A stretch of DNA of 64,000 nucleotides from Frondihabitans sucicola. Its GTDB lineage: Bacteria; Actinomycetota; Actinomycetes; Actinomycetales; Microbacteriaceae. Below, one piece after another: positions 26,957 to 36,617 of the stretch. The DNA is taken from NCBI RefSeq assembly GCF_030296615.1, contig NZ_AP027732.1:434001-498000 (forward strand), written 5' to 3'. Both the position numbers and the translations under genes were made by a program. The notes under the pieces were generated by a model. That model did no database searches. It was not told the DNA's origin and saw only the letters and a program-made list of their open reading frames with translations. Every line of letters begins with the position of its first letter. The first letter of the stretch is position 1.

Positions 26957-27255
26957 AGCCCGAAACGAGCCGATTCTCGGTAAGTCTTCGAGATGGGTAA
27001 CGAATGGGCCTTGGACCACAATGACTATTGCCGACCTAGTTGTAGCTGGTGGAGCCACCCCCATGTCGGCGTCGGCACACGAACTGCGGGCATGGAAAAG
27101 CCCCCGGGTTGGTCAGGAACTGGGGGAGTCTTGACGCCCGGAGGCTGTACGACTAGTGGGGGAACCAGTCGCCCACAACGGTACGCAGCACCAACGATGT
27201 CCGCCACGCTAGCGGCCGAGTTTTCACTATGCGTTTCACCTGACGGCGGGGGTAT

Positions 27256-27591
27256 TCAGGCCGGCCATTGCTCGGGCTCGGGGTGGTGACGGTCGATATA
27301 CGCTTGGATCTGGTCCTCGTGCTGGATGATCCATGCGACCGCCGAGTTCAAGGTGTCAAAAGTGCGCAGCCAAGGGCGGCCGCCGTTGTCGTCGCGGCAG
27401 TGGGCGTAAGCGTCGTAGACGTGCCGGCCGTTCAGAGAGCGCATGTTCACGTACCCGATTGGCGCCGACCGGTGTCGTCGCACCTGCCAAGTTCCATAGG
27501 TCCCCGGGACTGGTGGGACGGCGAGCGGGTGCGAGGGAATCGGGCGGCGCAGAATCTTCGCAATCGCCTCACCGGAACCCTGCACACCCAT
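27256..27591 (-). CDS. Hypothetical protein, 111 aa
   Basis: Unrecognised. ATG at 27591 chosen; the C-terminal half (NMRSLNGRHVYDAYAHCRDD ... FDTLNSAVAWIIQHED) looks like a compact alpha/beta domain with biased, non-random composition. Lies just inside the island next to the tRNA, so a mobile-element or phage-derived gene is likely. It is preceded by a strong hairpin (27629-27653), so it probably has its own promoter in the 77-base gap. Confidence 0.55.
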   Translation of the reverse strand: MGVQGSGEAIAKILRRPIPSHPLAVPPVPGTYGTWQVRRHRSAPIGYVNMRSLNGRHVYDAYAHCRDDNGGRPWLRTFDTLNSAVAWIIQHEDQIQAYIDRHHPEPEQWPA

Positions 27592-27628
27592 GCTCGGAAC
27601 CGTACGGGCGACCCCCGACACGGAAGCG

Positions 27629-27653
27629 CCCCCGCCAACGGTGTTGGCGGGGG
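27629..27653. terminator. Perfect 11-bp terminator hairpin
   Basis: CCCCCGCCAAC and GTTGGCGGGGG form an 11-bp perfect stem with a 3-base loop. On the plus strand CCCCGTTTTCCT follows; on the minus strand it lies just downstream of the small membrane protein gene (27669-27782), which it most likely terminates. Confidence 0.7.
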
Positions 27654-27668
27654 CACCCCGTTTTCCTG

Positions 27669-27782
27669 CTAGCCCTTCCGCCACAGGTCAAGCAGCAACC
27701 GGGCCACGGTCACGAGCAAGCTCGCGATCCCTAGCCAGGGCACTGCCTTCCTGGGCGGACGGTCACCGGTGTCATCAGACAT
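27669..27782 (-). CDS. 37-aa single-span membrane peptide
   Basis: A very small gene with an excellent ribosome site: AGGAGG six bases before the ATG at 27782. The product has a charged N-terminus (MSDDTGDRPPRK) and one hydrophobic helix (WLGIASLLVTVARLLLDLW) ending in RKG. A terminator hairpin follows. Membrane peptides of this size occur as type I toxins, phage accessory proteins or regulators; nothing here decides which. Confidence 0.6.
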   Translation of the reverse strand: MSDDTGDRPPRKAVPWLGIASLLVTVARLLLDLWRKG

Positions 27783-27925
27783 CGGGCCACCTCCTGGTGT
27801 ACGCGCCGGCGAACACAAGAAGCGGAGCCAGAGGTGCGTAATCGAGCGGACCCGATTACACTGGACTCGAGCGATGAACTCAGGGATCGTATGCATCCCC
27901 TGGCTTTACACTCGGAAGCCAAACC

Positions 27926-27957
27926 AAAGCTCACGACCCGGCGAGGTCGTGGGCTTT
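27926..27957. terminator. Bidirectional terminator hairpin
   Basis: A 13-bp stem with one G-T mismatch (AAAGCTCACGACC with GGTCGTGGGCTTT) and a 6-base loop, followed on the plus strand by ACTTTTGG and on the minus strand by a T-rich run. It separates the small minus-strand genes from the restriction-modification operon. The rest of 27783-28173 has no clear gene. Confidence 0.7.
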
Positions 27958-28173
27958 ACTTTTGGCTTAGAACCGCAACCCGGCGGTGTGACGGCTCCGG
28001 CAGCTGGCGTGATGTCGCTGACTTCTGCGTCGCTACGAACGGGTGAAGGACGACCGCTGTTAGTTCGAACCGCTGACATGCGCCGCACCCGCACCAGCAT
28101 CTTCGGCACCCGCCGGCCCTGTAGCCTGAATGAACCGGCGGAGGGGCGTCCGGACGAGGTACTGGAGATTCAA

Positions 28174-28823
28174 GTGACGCAGACTATCGGCGAGGAGATG
28201 CTGGTGAAGTCTCGAGCTCGAGTCAAGGCGCACGGCGAAGTGTTCACGCCGCGACTGATGGTCGACCAAATGCTCGACCTCGTCAGTAATGACCTGGATT
28301 TGGTCGACACGACATTTTTCGAACCGGCAGCAGGCGACGGAAATTTTCTCATTGCAATCCTACAGAGGAAGCTCACGGCGATCGAGCAGCGAATGGAACG
28401 GGAGCTCTGGCCTCGCGAGTCCTTGTTTGCCGTTGCCTCGATCTATGGCGTCGAGTTATTGGAAGACAATCACCAGGATGCCAAGGCCGCGATGCTTAAG
28501 GAGTTCCGGAGCTTTCATGCGAGGCACGACGTGCCCTGCGACCCTGATACCAACTTGATGCGTGCTGCGGCTTTTCTCATCGACGCGAACGTGATCTGCG
28601 GCAACACGCTAACCGGTCTGGACTGGCTGGGCGAGGAAATCACTTTCTCGTGGTGGGTTCGGGAGGAACGGGCCCCAAGCATCGTCGTTCGCGAGCGGTT
28701 CACTTTAAGTCTCTGCGTTCTGGCGCTCCCGCTCCAGACTTGTTCGACTTGCTCGTCGAACCCGACCTCTACGCCCCCTGTCCTATCGACCATGTCCATG
28801 AAGAAGCGAGAACCGGTGGCTAG
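28174..28823 (+). CDS. Small SAM-dependent DNA methyltransferase subunit (M)
   Basis: First gene of a three-gene restriction-modification set. GTG at 28174 follows GGAG at 28164. Motifs: TQTIGEEMLVKSR and HGEVFTPRLMV at the N-terminus, then the SAM-binding motif I FFEPAAGDGNFL (about residue 53), typical of gamma-class N6-adenine methylases. No NPPY motif is present; it occurs in the third gene. The frame changes near GGGCCCC at 28670-28676; adding one base gives a continuation ending PIDHVHEEARTGG and a stop at 28823, about 216 aa, overlapping the helicase start. Confidence 0.75.
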
Positions 28824-31800
28824 CCCTAAGATCAGCACTTTCCGTGAAGTGACCCCGCTCATTTATTCGTGGCGTACTCCCGACATCCCAAAATACGAAG
28901 GTTGGGAGAAGATCGGGTATACCGAGCAGGAGACTGCCGACAAACGCATCGCCCAGCAGGCCAGCCAGCTCGGCATCACCAAAGAAAAACTCTGGGCGTA
29001 CCAAGCGGTGTTTGTCACCGAGGATGGGGGCAGGTTCCGTGACAGCGATTTTCACGCATTTCTGCGCCAGCGGGGCGTGCAACGGGAGCTGAGTCCACGC
29101 ACCGAGTGGCACAAATTCGCGGGAGCCCCCAAAACGTCCGACGAGTTCTTCAGCGACTTCAGCAAGAAGAAATTCTTTGCGGAAGAGACTGCGGCCGCTC
29201 CGGAGGACTACGAGCTGAGGCCAGAGCAGCATGAAGCCGTTGCGCAGGCGATCAAGGCGTTCGGTCCAACCGTCGGTGCGAGTGAGGCGTTATGGAATGC
29301 GAAGCCGCGATTCGGCAAGACGCTGACGACCTACGATCTGATGCGGAAGATGGACGTGAAGCGCGTCTTGATAGTGACCAACCGCCCAGCCGTCGCAAAT
29401 GCGTGGTTTGACGACTATCAGCGGTTCTTGGCCCACCAAACAACTTTCAAGTTTGTCTCCGAGTCACCGTCGCTTGCGGGGCGGACGCAGATGACACGCG
29501 AACAATGGCGTTCATACGCACGCGAGCACCTCGATGAAGATCCGCGAATCATTGAATTCGTTTCCCTGCAGGACCTCAAGGGATCTCAGTACTTCGGCGG
29601 CAACCATCCGAAACTGAAGCATATTGCCGAGTTTGATTGGGATCTTCTGGTCATCGATGAGGCCCACGAGGGCATCGACACCACGAAGACCGACGTCGCC
29701 TTCAATCAGATCAAGCGCGCTCACACGCTCCATCTTTCCGGCACGCCGTTCAAGGCATTGGCATCGGGAAAATTTGACCAGGACCAGATTTTTAACTGGA
29801 CCTACGAGGACGAACAGACAGCGAAAGCATCCTGGCGGGACGCACCCGACCACCTCGCTCAGGACAGTCCCTACGCCCAACTCCCAACCCTCAACCTGCT
29901 TACTTACCAGGTCTCTCGCATGGTGACCGATCGGCTCGCCGAAGGCGTTGCGCTCGACGAAGAGGACGAGAACGTTGACTACACGTTCGACCTAGCGGAG
30001 TTCTTTTCCACCAAGGCCAACGGCTTCTTCACCTATGAAGCTGACGTCGTTAGGTTCCTTGATGCTCTGGCGACAAACGATAAGTACCCGTTCTCCACCC
30101 CGGAACTGCGCAATGAGATAAGACACTCATTCTGGTTGCTCAACCGCGTCGCGTCAGCTAAGGCGCTCGAGAAACTCCTCAAAAGGCACGACGTGTTCAG
30201 CGAGTACACCGTCATCCTCGCTGCCGGTGATGGTCGTCCTCACGCCTCTGACGATAACGGGCTAGAGGAAGACGCTGACGATTTGTCAGCCGTCGGCAAA
30301 TCGCTCGACAAGGTCCGTACTGCCATCGCCAAGGCGGAGGGCCAGGGCGGCAGGACAATAACGCTGTCGGTTGGACAGCTCACCACTGGTGTCACGGTGC
30401 CAGAGTGGACGGCGGTCATAATGCTGTCTAATCTCGCGAGTCCGGCACTCTACATGCAGGCAGCTTTTCGATCCCAGAATCCATTCACGTTCGTGCGCGG
30501 CAACAGAGTGCTCCAGAAGAAGAACGCATACATCTTCGACTTCGCACCAGAACGCACTCTGGCGATCTTCGACGCGTTCGCTAACAACCTTGCCCCAACT
30601 CCGGCCGTCGACGTCGACCAGCGCAAAGAAAACATCAAACGGCTGCTCAACTTCTTCCCCATCCTCGGCGAGGACGCTGAGGGGCGGATGGTGGAGCTAG
30701 ACGCGGAGCAGGTGCTCTCTTTCCCACGGGTATTTAGGGCGCGCGAGGTCGTGCGGCGGGGCTTCCTGTCAAACCTCCTGTTCGCAAACGTCGCCGGCAT
30801 ATTCCGGGCCGTTGAGCACTTCAAAGACATCCTCGACCAGCTTCCGGTCGTCAAAGAGAAGCAGGTCGTTAAGGCGACGCCGATCGATATGTCGGAGCCA
30901 CTGCCAACCACCGATCGTGATGGCAAGGTGCTGCTGGACACGGAGACCGTCATCAACCCGAAGGTGGCTCAGCTCGGAAAGCCGGTCTACTCAACGGGAG
31001 ATATGCCCGATATCGATCCAATTACGGTGAAAGAATCTGAGGCAGCCAGACGTATCGCGGCTGTCGTAACAGAAAAGGCGCGCCCGACGCGCGACGCAGT
31101 TGCGGCGGAATACGGCATGACGGCCAAGCAAGTAGAGGCAGACGAGAAGGCCACCGAAGGACTGGTCAAGGCGAGGGTGGAGCGCGCTTACGTTGAGCAT
31201 CAAATCGCTGTCCATCACATCCACGATGAAGCTGAAGGCGCGGCAACTGAAGCCGACTCCGATAAGGCCCAGGCGAAAATCGGAGACGCGAAACTTGAGT
31301 TCGACGCCAAAGTGCTCGACATTCTTCACGGCACCCTCGACACGCTGACCGAAACAGTCGTCAGGCGCGAGGAGACAAAAAAGTTGCAGAAACAAGTCGA
31401 TAAGACCCTCGGTGATGCCCGCGATCATCTGCGCGGGTTTGCCCGCACGATTCCCATGTTCCTCATGGCCTACGGTGACCGCAACATCACCCTCTCGAAC
31501 TTCGACGACTACACACCCGACGACGTGTTCGCCGAGATCGCCGGCATCAGCGAAGACGAGTTCCGCAAGCTCCGCGACGGTCGTGACATCATCGACCCCG
31601 AGACTGGCGAAACTGCCCACGTCCCTGGCTTGTTCGACGCCGCGGTCTTTGATCAGTCAATCCAGGAATTTCTGAACAAAAAGGCTCATCTTGCGGACTA
31701 TTCCGACCCGACTCTGACGGAGGACATCTTCGCGTACATCCCTCAGCAGAAAACGTCGTTGGTATTCACGCCCAAGCCGGTCGTGCAAATGATGTGCGAC

Positions 31801-32151
31801 GCGTTGGAGGCCGAGAATGAGGGCATTTTTTCTGACCCCGATAAGACGTTCGCCGACTTGTTCTCCACCGCTGGCCTCTTCTGCATGGAAATTGTTCGCC
31901 GGCTGGACGCTGGGCTGGTCGACACCCTGCCTGACAGGGAAGAGCGGCTACGACATATCCTCACCTGTCAGGTGTTCGAGATGAGCCACAACGAAATACT
32001 GCACAGCATCACAGTGGAGGCCGTCAGTGGCGGTGTTCCCGAGCGACGGGCATGGATAGAGGAATCGGGACACTTCCGCGTCGGCGACCTGGCTCGCATG
32101 TCCGGCACGGATCGCCAGAACGTTGTAGACGAGATGCTCGGAGATAACTGA
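28792..32151 (+). CDS. Restriction helicase with GIY-YIG-like N-terminus and C-terminal methylase motif
   Basis: A 1119-aa protein from an ATG at 28792 (another at 28798). The N-terminus (PLIYSWRTP ... KIGYTEQETADKRIAQQ) resembles a GIY-YIG/T5orf172 nuclease domain. Superfamily 2 helicase follows: NAKPRFGKT (Walker A, about 169-177), LLVIDEAHEG (about 285-294), LHLSGTPFKA (about 314-323), TTGVTVPEW. A coiled middle region leads to a C-terminal methylase-like segment, FTPKPVVQMM and FADLFSTAGLF (near residue 1025), the usual motif I position, but the catalytic NPPY is in the next gene. It would cleave or translocate on unmodified DNA. Confidence 0.85.
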   Translation: MSMKKREPVASPKISTFREVTPLIYSWRTPDIPKYEGWEKIGYTEQETADKRIAQQASQLGITKEKLWAYQAVFVTEDGGRFRDSDFHAFLRQRGVQRELSPRTEWHKFAGAPKTSDEFFSDFSKKKFFAEETAAAPEDYELRPEQHEAVAQAIKAFGPTVGASEALWNAKPRFGKTLTTYDLMRKMDVKRVLIVTNRPAVANAWFDDYQRFLAHQTTFKFVSESPSLAGRTQMTREQWRSYAREHLDEDPRIIEFVSLQDLKGSQYFGGNHPKLKHIAEFDWDLLVIDEAHEGIDTTKTDVAFNQIKRAHTLHLSGTPFKALASGKFDQDQIFNWTYEDEQTAKASWRDAPDHLAQDSPYAQLPTLNLLTYQVSRMVTDRLAEGVALDEEDENVDYTFDLAEFFSTKANGFFTYEADVVRFLDALATNDKYPFSTPELRNEIRHSFWLLNRVASAKALEKLLKRHDVFSEYTVILAAGDGRPHASDDNGLEEDADDLSAVGKSLDKVRTAIAKAEGQGGRTITLSVGQLTTGVTVPEWTAVIMLSNLASPALYMQAAFRSQNPFTFVRGNRVLQKKNAYIFDFAPERTLAIFDAFANNLAPTPAVDVDQRKENIKRLLNFFPILGEDAEGRMVELDAEQVLSFPRVFRAREVVRRGFLSNLLFANVAGIFRAVEHFKDILDQLPVVKEKQVVKATPIDMSEPLPTTDRDGKVLLDTETVINPKVAQLGKPVYSTGDMPDIDPITVKESEAARRIAAVVTEKARPTRDAVAAEYGMTAKQVEADEKATEGLVKARVERAYVEHQIAVHHIHDEAEGAATEADSDKAQAKIGDAKLEFDAKVLDILHGTLDTLTETVVRREETKKLQKQVDKTLGDARDHLRGFARTIPMFLMAYGDRNITLSNFDDYTPDDVFAEIAGISEDEFRKLRDGRDIIDPETGETAHVPGLFDAAVFDQSIQEFLNKKAHLADYSDPTLTEDIFAYIPQQKTSLVFTPKPVVQMMCDALEAENEGIFSDPDKTFADLFSTAGLFCMEIVRRLDAGLVDTLPDREERLRHILTCQVFEMSHNEILHSITVEAVSGGVPERRAWIEESGHFRVGDLARMSGTDRQNVVDEMLGDN

Positions 32152-32152
32152 C

Positions 32153-33208
32153 ATGCCTAAAAAGTTCGACGTTGTGATCGGCAATCCGCCCTATCAGGAG
32201 GAAGCGCAAGGCCTAGGCACTCGCGATACCCCTATCTATCACCTCTTCATGAATGCGGCTTACGAAGTGGGCGAGAAGGTTGTGCTCATCACGCCAGCCC
32301 GATTCTTGTTCAACGCTGGTTTCACCCCGAAGGCTTGGAACGAGAAGATGTTGGCGGACGAACACATCATGGTGGCGTATTTCGAGTCCGACTCAAACCA
32401 CCTGTTCCCTAGTCTCACGGACCCCATCAAGGGTGGCATCGCTGTGACTTATCGGGATGCGAATCGTGAGCTCGGACCCATCGGCTTTTTTGCCAGACAC
32501 CCCGAGCTGAACACGATTCTCGGCAACGTCGCCAAGAGCGGGGGCGGGTCTCTCGAGGAACTCGGAATCACAAGCTCGCGCTCGTACCGCTACACCAACA
32601 AGTTGTATGCAGACCACCCGGAGGCCATGGCGCTTCGGCCGGAAGGAAACTCAGCCTTAATAAACACCAACACTTTCGAGCAATTCTCCTCTATCTACCA
32701 CGTAGAAAAGCCCGCTGATGCCGATGAGTACGTCCGAATTCTCGGTGTCATCAAGAACCGTCGCGTCTTTCGTTGGATTCGCAGCGACTACGTTTCGGGC
32801 CCCGGCAGTTTTGACAAGTTTAAAGTTGCGGTCCCGGCTGCGAACGGTTCGGGGTCGACTACCGATTTCTTTGGCGTACCCCTGAACAAGCCAACTGTGC
32901 TCGGGCCCGGAGTCGCGGTCACTCAAACATTTATGACCATCGGCTCATTCGAGACCGAAGCCGAGGCCGAGGCCTGCCAGAAATACGTCAAGTCTAAATT
33001 CGCACGAGCGATGCTCGGCGTCTTGAAGATTACACAGCACAACCCGCGCAGCACTTGGAAATATGTCCCAGCGCAGGACTTCTCAGACACATCCGACATT
33101 GATTGGACTAAGACGGTCGCCGAGATCGACCAGCAACTCTGCGCCAAGTATCGGCTCGACAGCGATCAGGTCGCATTCCTAAACACGGAGATAGTGTCCA
33201 TGTCTTGA
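32153..33208 (+). CDS. Eco57I-type DNA adenine methylase, catalytic part
   Basis: A 351-aa protein beginning one base after the helicase stop. MPKKFDVVIGNPPYQEE places the catalytic NPPY within the first 17 residues, so the protein lacks its own motif I and would need the helicase C-terminus or the small M subunit to complete the SAM site. Then ITPARFLFNAGFTPK, SNHLFPSLTDPIKGG, and a C-terminal specificity-like region (VTQTFMTIGSFETEAEAEA ... GVLKITQHNPRSTWKYVP). The three genes together resemble known GIY-YIG/helicase/Eco57I methylase sets. Confidence 0.85.
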   Translation: MPKKFDVVIGNPPYQEEAQGLGTRDTPIYHLFMNAAYEVGEKVVLITPARFLFNAGFTPKAWNEKMLADEHIMVAYFESDSNHLFPSLTDPIKGGIAVTYRDANRELGPIGFFARHPELNTILGNVAKSGGGSLEELGITSSRSYRYTNKLYADHPEAMALRPEGNSALINTNTFEQFSSIYHVEKPADADEYVRILGVIKNRRVFRWIRSDYVSGPGSFDKFKVAVPAANGSGSTTDFFGVPLNKPTVLGPGVAVTQTFMTIGSFETEAEAEACQKYVKSKFARAMLGVLKITQHNPRSTWKYVPAQDFSDTSDIDWTKTVAEIDQQLCAKYRLDSDQVAFLNTEIVSMS

Positions 33209-33399
33209 CGATGAGCTTGCGAGCCACTCCATTGTGGCGACCATCGCGCGCTCCCATAAGTCGCGGATTAGAACCATGCTGAGGGGATCCATGCCCGCCG
33301 CTACACGACCGGGAAAGGCTGGTGGAACCGGACTTGGCGGCCGCCCTGGGGCCGACTATTGCTGACATGGCCAGCGAAATGCCCTCGAACGCGCGAAGC

Positions 33400-34068
33400 T
33401 CACAATCTAGTCGATCTACGAAGGACAGGCATTGGTTCCGCGGACAAGCCAGAGCGAACAGGTACCGGCCACTCGATCATCTGTCTTGAACCACCGAAGG
33501 CAATAATCGTCTGCTCCATCAGATCGCAGGCGGCCTGCAAGAAGCCCTCCACGCCCATCAGGCGCATGGACCACCCGTCCTTTACTTTCCACAATGAGCC
33601 GGAAGTATTCGTTGCAGAGCAAGGATCGCCGCCGTGGCTCAAGTGATCACGCAGAGATTTCATGTCGCCTAAATAACGGCGAATCTGAGTAGTGGACTCG
33701 TACAAAACCCATCTTGAACGTCCCCAACCTTGTGGAGAGGGCACTCGAGTCCGCAGCGACCATTTCGAGTTGAACAGATGAACCTGGTGTAGCTCTAGCG
33801 CTCGGTCGCGTAGCTTATCCGGGTTGAGGGGCAGCGTACGGGTAGATTCTTTGGACTCCAGCACCTCGTTATAGAACCGTTCAAGCGGCCCATAAATAAG
33901 TAGAAAGGCTCCCCAACGCAGTGCTTGTTGGCGGCGTGAAGGAGCCACTTCCCTGTGTAGGTCTATCATCCGTACTGGAATAGTCAGGCTGGCCGAGGCC
34001 CTAGACGCAGCTGCTAGAACCGCTTCTAGCGGTTCTGGCTGCCCTTGAATTTCTTCACCAACATTCAT
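33400..34068 (-). CDS. HEPN-like protein, candidate RNase effector
   Basis: A 222-aa all-helical protein. It carries RDHLSH, an R-X4-H motif near residue 150 followed by GG, the signature of HEPN ribonuclease domains, in a context (SLRDHLSHGGD) like RiboL-PSP/MAE_28990-type HEPN proteins. It lies 26 bases downstream of the SMC-like ATPase and is the third gene of that minus-strand unit. An RNase effector released by the ATPase is inferred; the catalytic motif is seen, activity is not established. Confidence 0.55.
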   Translation of the reverse strand: MNVGEEIQGQPEPLEAVLAAASRASASLTIPVRMIDLHREVAPSRRQQALRWGAFLLIYGPLERFYNEVLESKESTRTLPLNPDKLRDRALELHQVHLFNSKWSLRTRVPSPQGWGRSRWVLYESTTQIRRYLGDMKSLRDHLSHGGDPCSATNTSGSLWKVKDGWSMRLMGVEGFLQAACDLMEQTIIAFGGSRQMIEWPVPVRSGLSAEPMPVLRRSTRL

Positions 34069-34094
34069 CCGAAGTTTTCGTCCTTACTCATCCG

Positions 34095-36617
34095 TCAGCT
34101 CGCGAGGCTGCCGCCCCATTTCGCCTTATGGCCTTTCGCGAAGGTGCGCAGATTGCCACGTATTTGCTTCAGATCCATCGTGCTAGGCACGTCATCGTCG
34201 TGATTGCCCGGGTTCAAGATTTTTGGCATCACCCGCCACTTTCCTTTTTCGTCGGCTGACAGCACGAAAGGCGCAGCGAGGACGACGAGATCCTTAAGTA
34301 GCGTGGCTTCTTTTTCGACGTCGAGGACGCTCGTCGCGACCCCAACGCTCGTTCGATTCGTGGCAATGATCTGCTTTGCGAGTCGTTCAGCAGCGCTACG
34401 GTATGCCGCGCAAGCTCCGCGCCTCCCCGCCGCGGTCGGTGCCGACAGACCGTCTTCACCCTGAAGCATGTAGCGGCTAAACGCGTCGGATGTCTGAATA
34501 GGTTCCGTCCCTTCTCGTACGTCAATGAGGTTCAGATCGTAGGAAATAGGGTCCCTAAAATCGTGCAGCGTTTGAGCGTATTCAGCGAGCTTGGGGTCAT
34601 AGGTCGTCAGAACGATCTGCCGGCCCGCGTCCAACAATGCTCCGAGAGTGTTCTCCACGAAAGTAAGTCGATGGTCGCCATCACTACCGGGTATCGGGTC
34701 GTCGAGAAAGAGGAAGGGAGAGGCGACCAGTTCAGCGCGGGCCAGGAATGTCGAAAGCCCTAATGCGTTCAATTGCGAGTCGCTATAAACCCCTAAGGCG
34801 TCGCGTTCGACGGCCTCCTCGCTCTCTTGGGGCTGCAACGCGGCAACGAGGTTCACGAAGATGGCCCCGGCCGCGCGCCGTTTTACCCCTGCGAACCCCA
34901 CGAGCTCCTCTGGTCGAATCGTTGACCACCAGCGTTCGATCGATTCGCTCATACTCCCGAATCGCTTGTCAAGGACAGCGCTACTCGCCTGCTTGAGAAC
35001 GCGTTCGGCCCGCGCCAGCCGTTTGATCACCTCCGTTCGGCTGAACTGCGCCCGCCGTTCATCCGCCCATTCCGGAAGCTGGCGCGCGACGCTGAGCAGT
35101 TCGCGAAGCCCGTCGGCCTCAAGGTGATCCCGAAGCAAGGGTTCGATGGTTGAGCGGAGGTCGTCGAGGGCGCTTGCCTCGCCCACCAGATCGTCAATGG
35201 CTTTGGCTTGGATGTTTAGGGCCTCCACCAATCCCGCAGGCGAGGCGTTTGGAAGTGATCTCTGGGCGAGAACACCGAGGAGCACGTCTAACTCGCTGTC
35301 TGCAACACCAAGAGCAGCCAAGAGGAGGTCGGCCTGTGTTGCCAGTGACCTGCTGAACGTGAGCGCCAGGGCAAATTGGGGAGCCTCTGTGCCGAGGAGC
35401 ACCTCCGCAGCCGCTCGGAATTTATCCTCCTGCTCATTGGTCCACCGCCCCGCCTTGGGTACAGCGTCCTCGTACGCCTTCACCCAGGCTCGAAGTGCCC
35501 TTTGATAGGAGCGAACATCACCGATGGCTGCTTCGGCAGCCTGGGTGAGATGGGCGTTGGACAGGACTTGCGTCCTCAATTCGTCCATACGAGCCGGAGT
35601 TAGAGCATTAGGCGTGGAACAGACCGGGCAGTCCACGTCCGTGTCGAGATGTTCGAACTCCGGTACTGCCATGACCGCTGAAAGAACGGGAAGAATCGAA
35701 GCCAGAAGGCCTTCAGCGTCGTGAATTGCAGCACCGTATATCGTCAAATCCGGCGGCTCTGGTCGGTCTCCACTAGAGCTGACCAAAAAGTCAGACAAGG
35801 GAAAGACTCGATCGCCCCGCGCGCGGATGGCCTCCTCAATCGCAGCTACAAGTTCCGCGAGCGATGTGCAGTCTGTGGAAAGGCTGCCATTACCAAAGGA
35901 CAGCAGGACTCCCGTCCCTGCGGCGAGAATGTCAGGCTTAGATCCGTCAATGATTTCGAGCTGGGCGGCGGCGCCACTCAGGCTTGATTTTGCGAGTTGA
36001 GCCACGGCAAGCTGTCCAGGATCCGGGTTGACCTGTTGAAGAATGACTGCCTGCTGATGCACCCGTTCACGCAGCACATCGAGATCAGTCAAGGTCAGAA
36101 GGGCCTTGAAGTACAAGGCACGCTGTTTTGGTTCCGTGGACAGCACATATCTCAGCGTGTGCTGAAGAAGGACCGGAGCGGCTATCGCCCCGTCTCTAGC
36201 GTCGAGGCCGAAGAGACTCAAGTCCGCGTGTTCGGCCCCATCGATCGTGAGTTCTGAGACGCAGTCTGCTGCACCGGTGAAATCTGATACCAGATCACGC
36301 CGAACGGTGTGCTGGTTCCCTTGCTTGTCTCGAATGCCCGCGGCCACCCACACGTCGGCATCCGGCGCAAGGTGAGCGTTACGAAGGCTGGCGTTGTACT
36401 CGGCTTTTGCCCCGCCAAACAAATCGCGACGGCTACTACGCCCAGCCACTAGAAACTCGATCGCTTCGGCCAAGCTCGTCTTGCCCTGGCTATTACCAGC
36501 GTGGATGACTACCAAGTCGGCGCTCAGATCTAGGCGGCGGGGTTCGGACCCGAAAGAACGGAATCCGCGTACTTCGATCCAATCCAGCCTCACGGCGCCG
36601 GTCACTCTTTCAGCCAT
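34095..36617 (-). CDS. SMC/Rad50-like ATPase with zinc-hook CxxC
   Basis: An 840-aa P-loop ATPase. Walker A GNSQGKTS (residues 41-48) follows the RecF/Rad50-like start LDWIEVRGFRSFG. A single DCPVC zinc-hook-like motif lies at about 329-333 within a helical central region. Near the C-terminus come the signature-like YSDSQLNALGLS (611-622), Walker B FLFLDDP (635-641) and the H-loop-region LTTYDPK. After residue 690 a helical C-terminal domain ends with NPGNHDDDVPS. Such ATPases sense DNA ends or phage replication in RloC, Septu, Lamassu and similar systems. Flanked by a 54-aa gene (16-base overlap) and a HEPN-like gene. Confidence 0.8.
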   Translation of the reverse strand: MAERVTGAVRLDWIEVRGFRSFGSEPRRLDLSADLVVIHAGNSQGKTSLAEAIEFLVAGRSSRRDLFGGAKAEYNASLRNAHLAPDADVWVAAGIRDKQGNQHTVRRDLVSDFTGAADCVSELTIDGAEHADLSLFGLDARDGAIAAPVLLQHTLRYVLSTEPKQRALYFKALLTLTDLDVLRERVHQQAVILQQVNPDPGQLAVAQLAKSSLSGAAAQLEIIDGSKPDILAAGTGVLLSFGNGSLSTDCTSLAELVAAIEEAIRARGDRVFPLSDFLVSSSGDRPEPPDLTIYGAAIHDAEGLLASILPVLSAVMAVPEFEHLDTDVDCPVCSTPNALTPARMDELRTQVLSNAHLTQAAEAAIGDVRSYQRALRAWVKAYEDAVPKAGRWTNEQEDKFRAAAEVLLGTEAPQFALALTFSRSLATQADLLLAALGVADSELDVLLGVLAQRSLPNASPAGLVEALNIQAKAIDDLVGEASALDDLRSTIEPLLRDHLEADGLRELLSVARQLPEWADERRAQFSRTEVIKRLARAERVLKQASSAVLDKRFGSMSESIERWWSTIRPEELVGFAGVKRRAAGAIFVNLVAALQPQESEEAVERDALGVYSDSQLNALGLSTFLARAELVASPFLFLDDPIPGSDGDHRLTFVENTLGALLDAGRQIVLTTYDPKLAEYAQTLHDFRDPISYDLNLIDVREGTEPIQTSDAFSRYMLQGEDGLSAPTAAGRRGACAAYRSAAERLAKQIIATNRTSVGVATSVLDVEKEATLLKDLVVLAAPFVLSADEKGKWRVMPKILNPGNHDDDVPSTMDLKQIRGNLRTFAKGHKAKWGGSLAS

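Noticed and set aside
27769-28791. Single 1460-aa reading of methylase plus helicase as one gene
   Set aside because: The frame is open through the terminator at 27926 and the methylase gene, but ribosome site, motif order and the frame change near 28670 show separate starts at 28174 and 28792.
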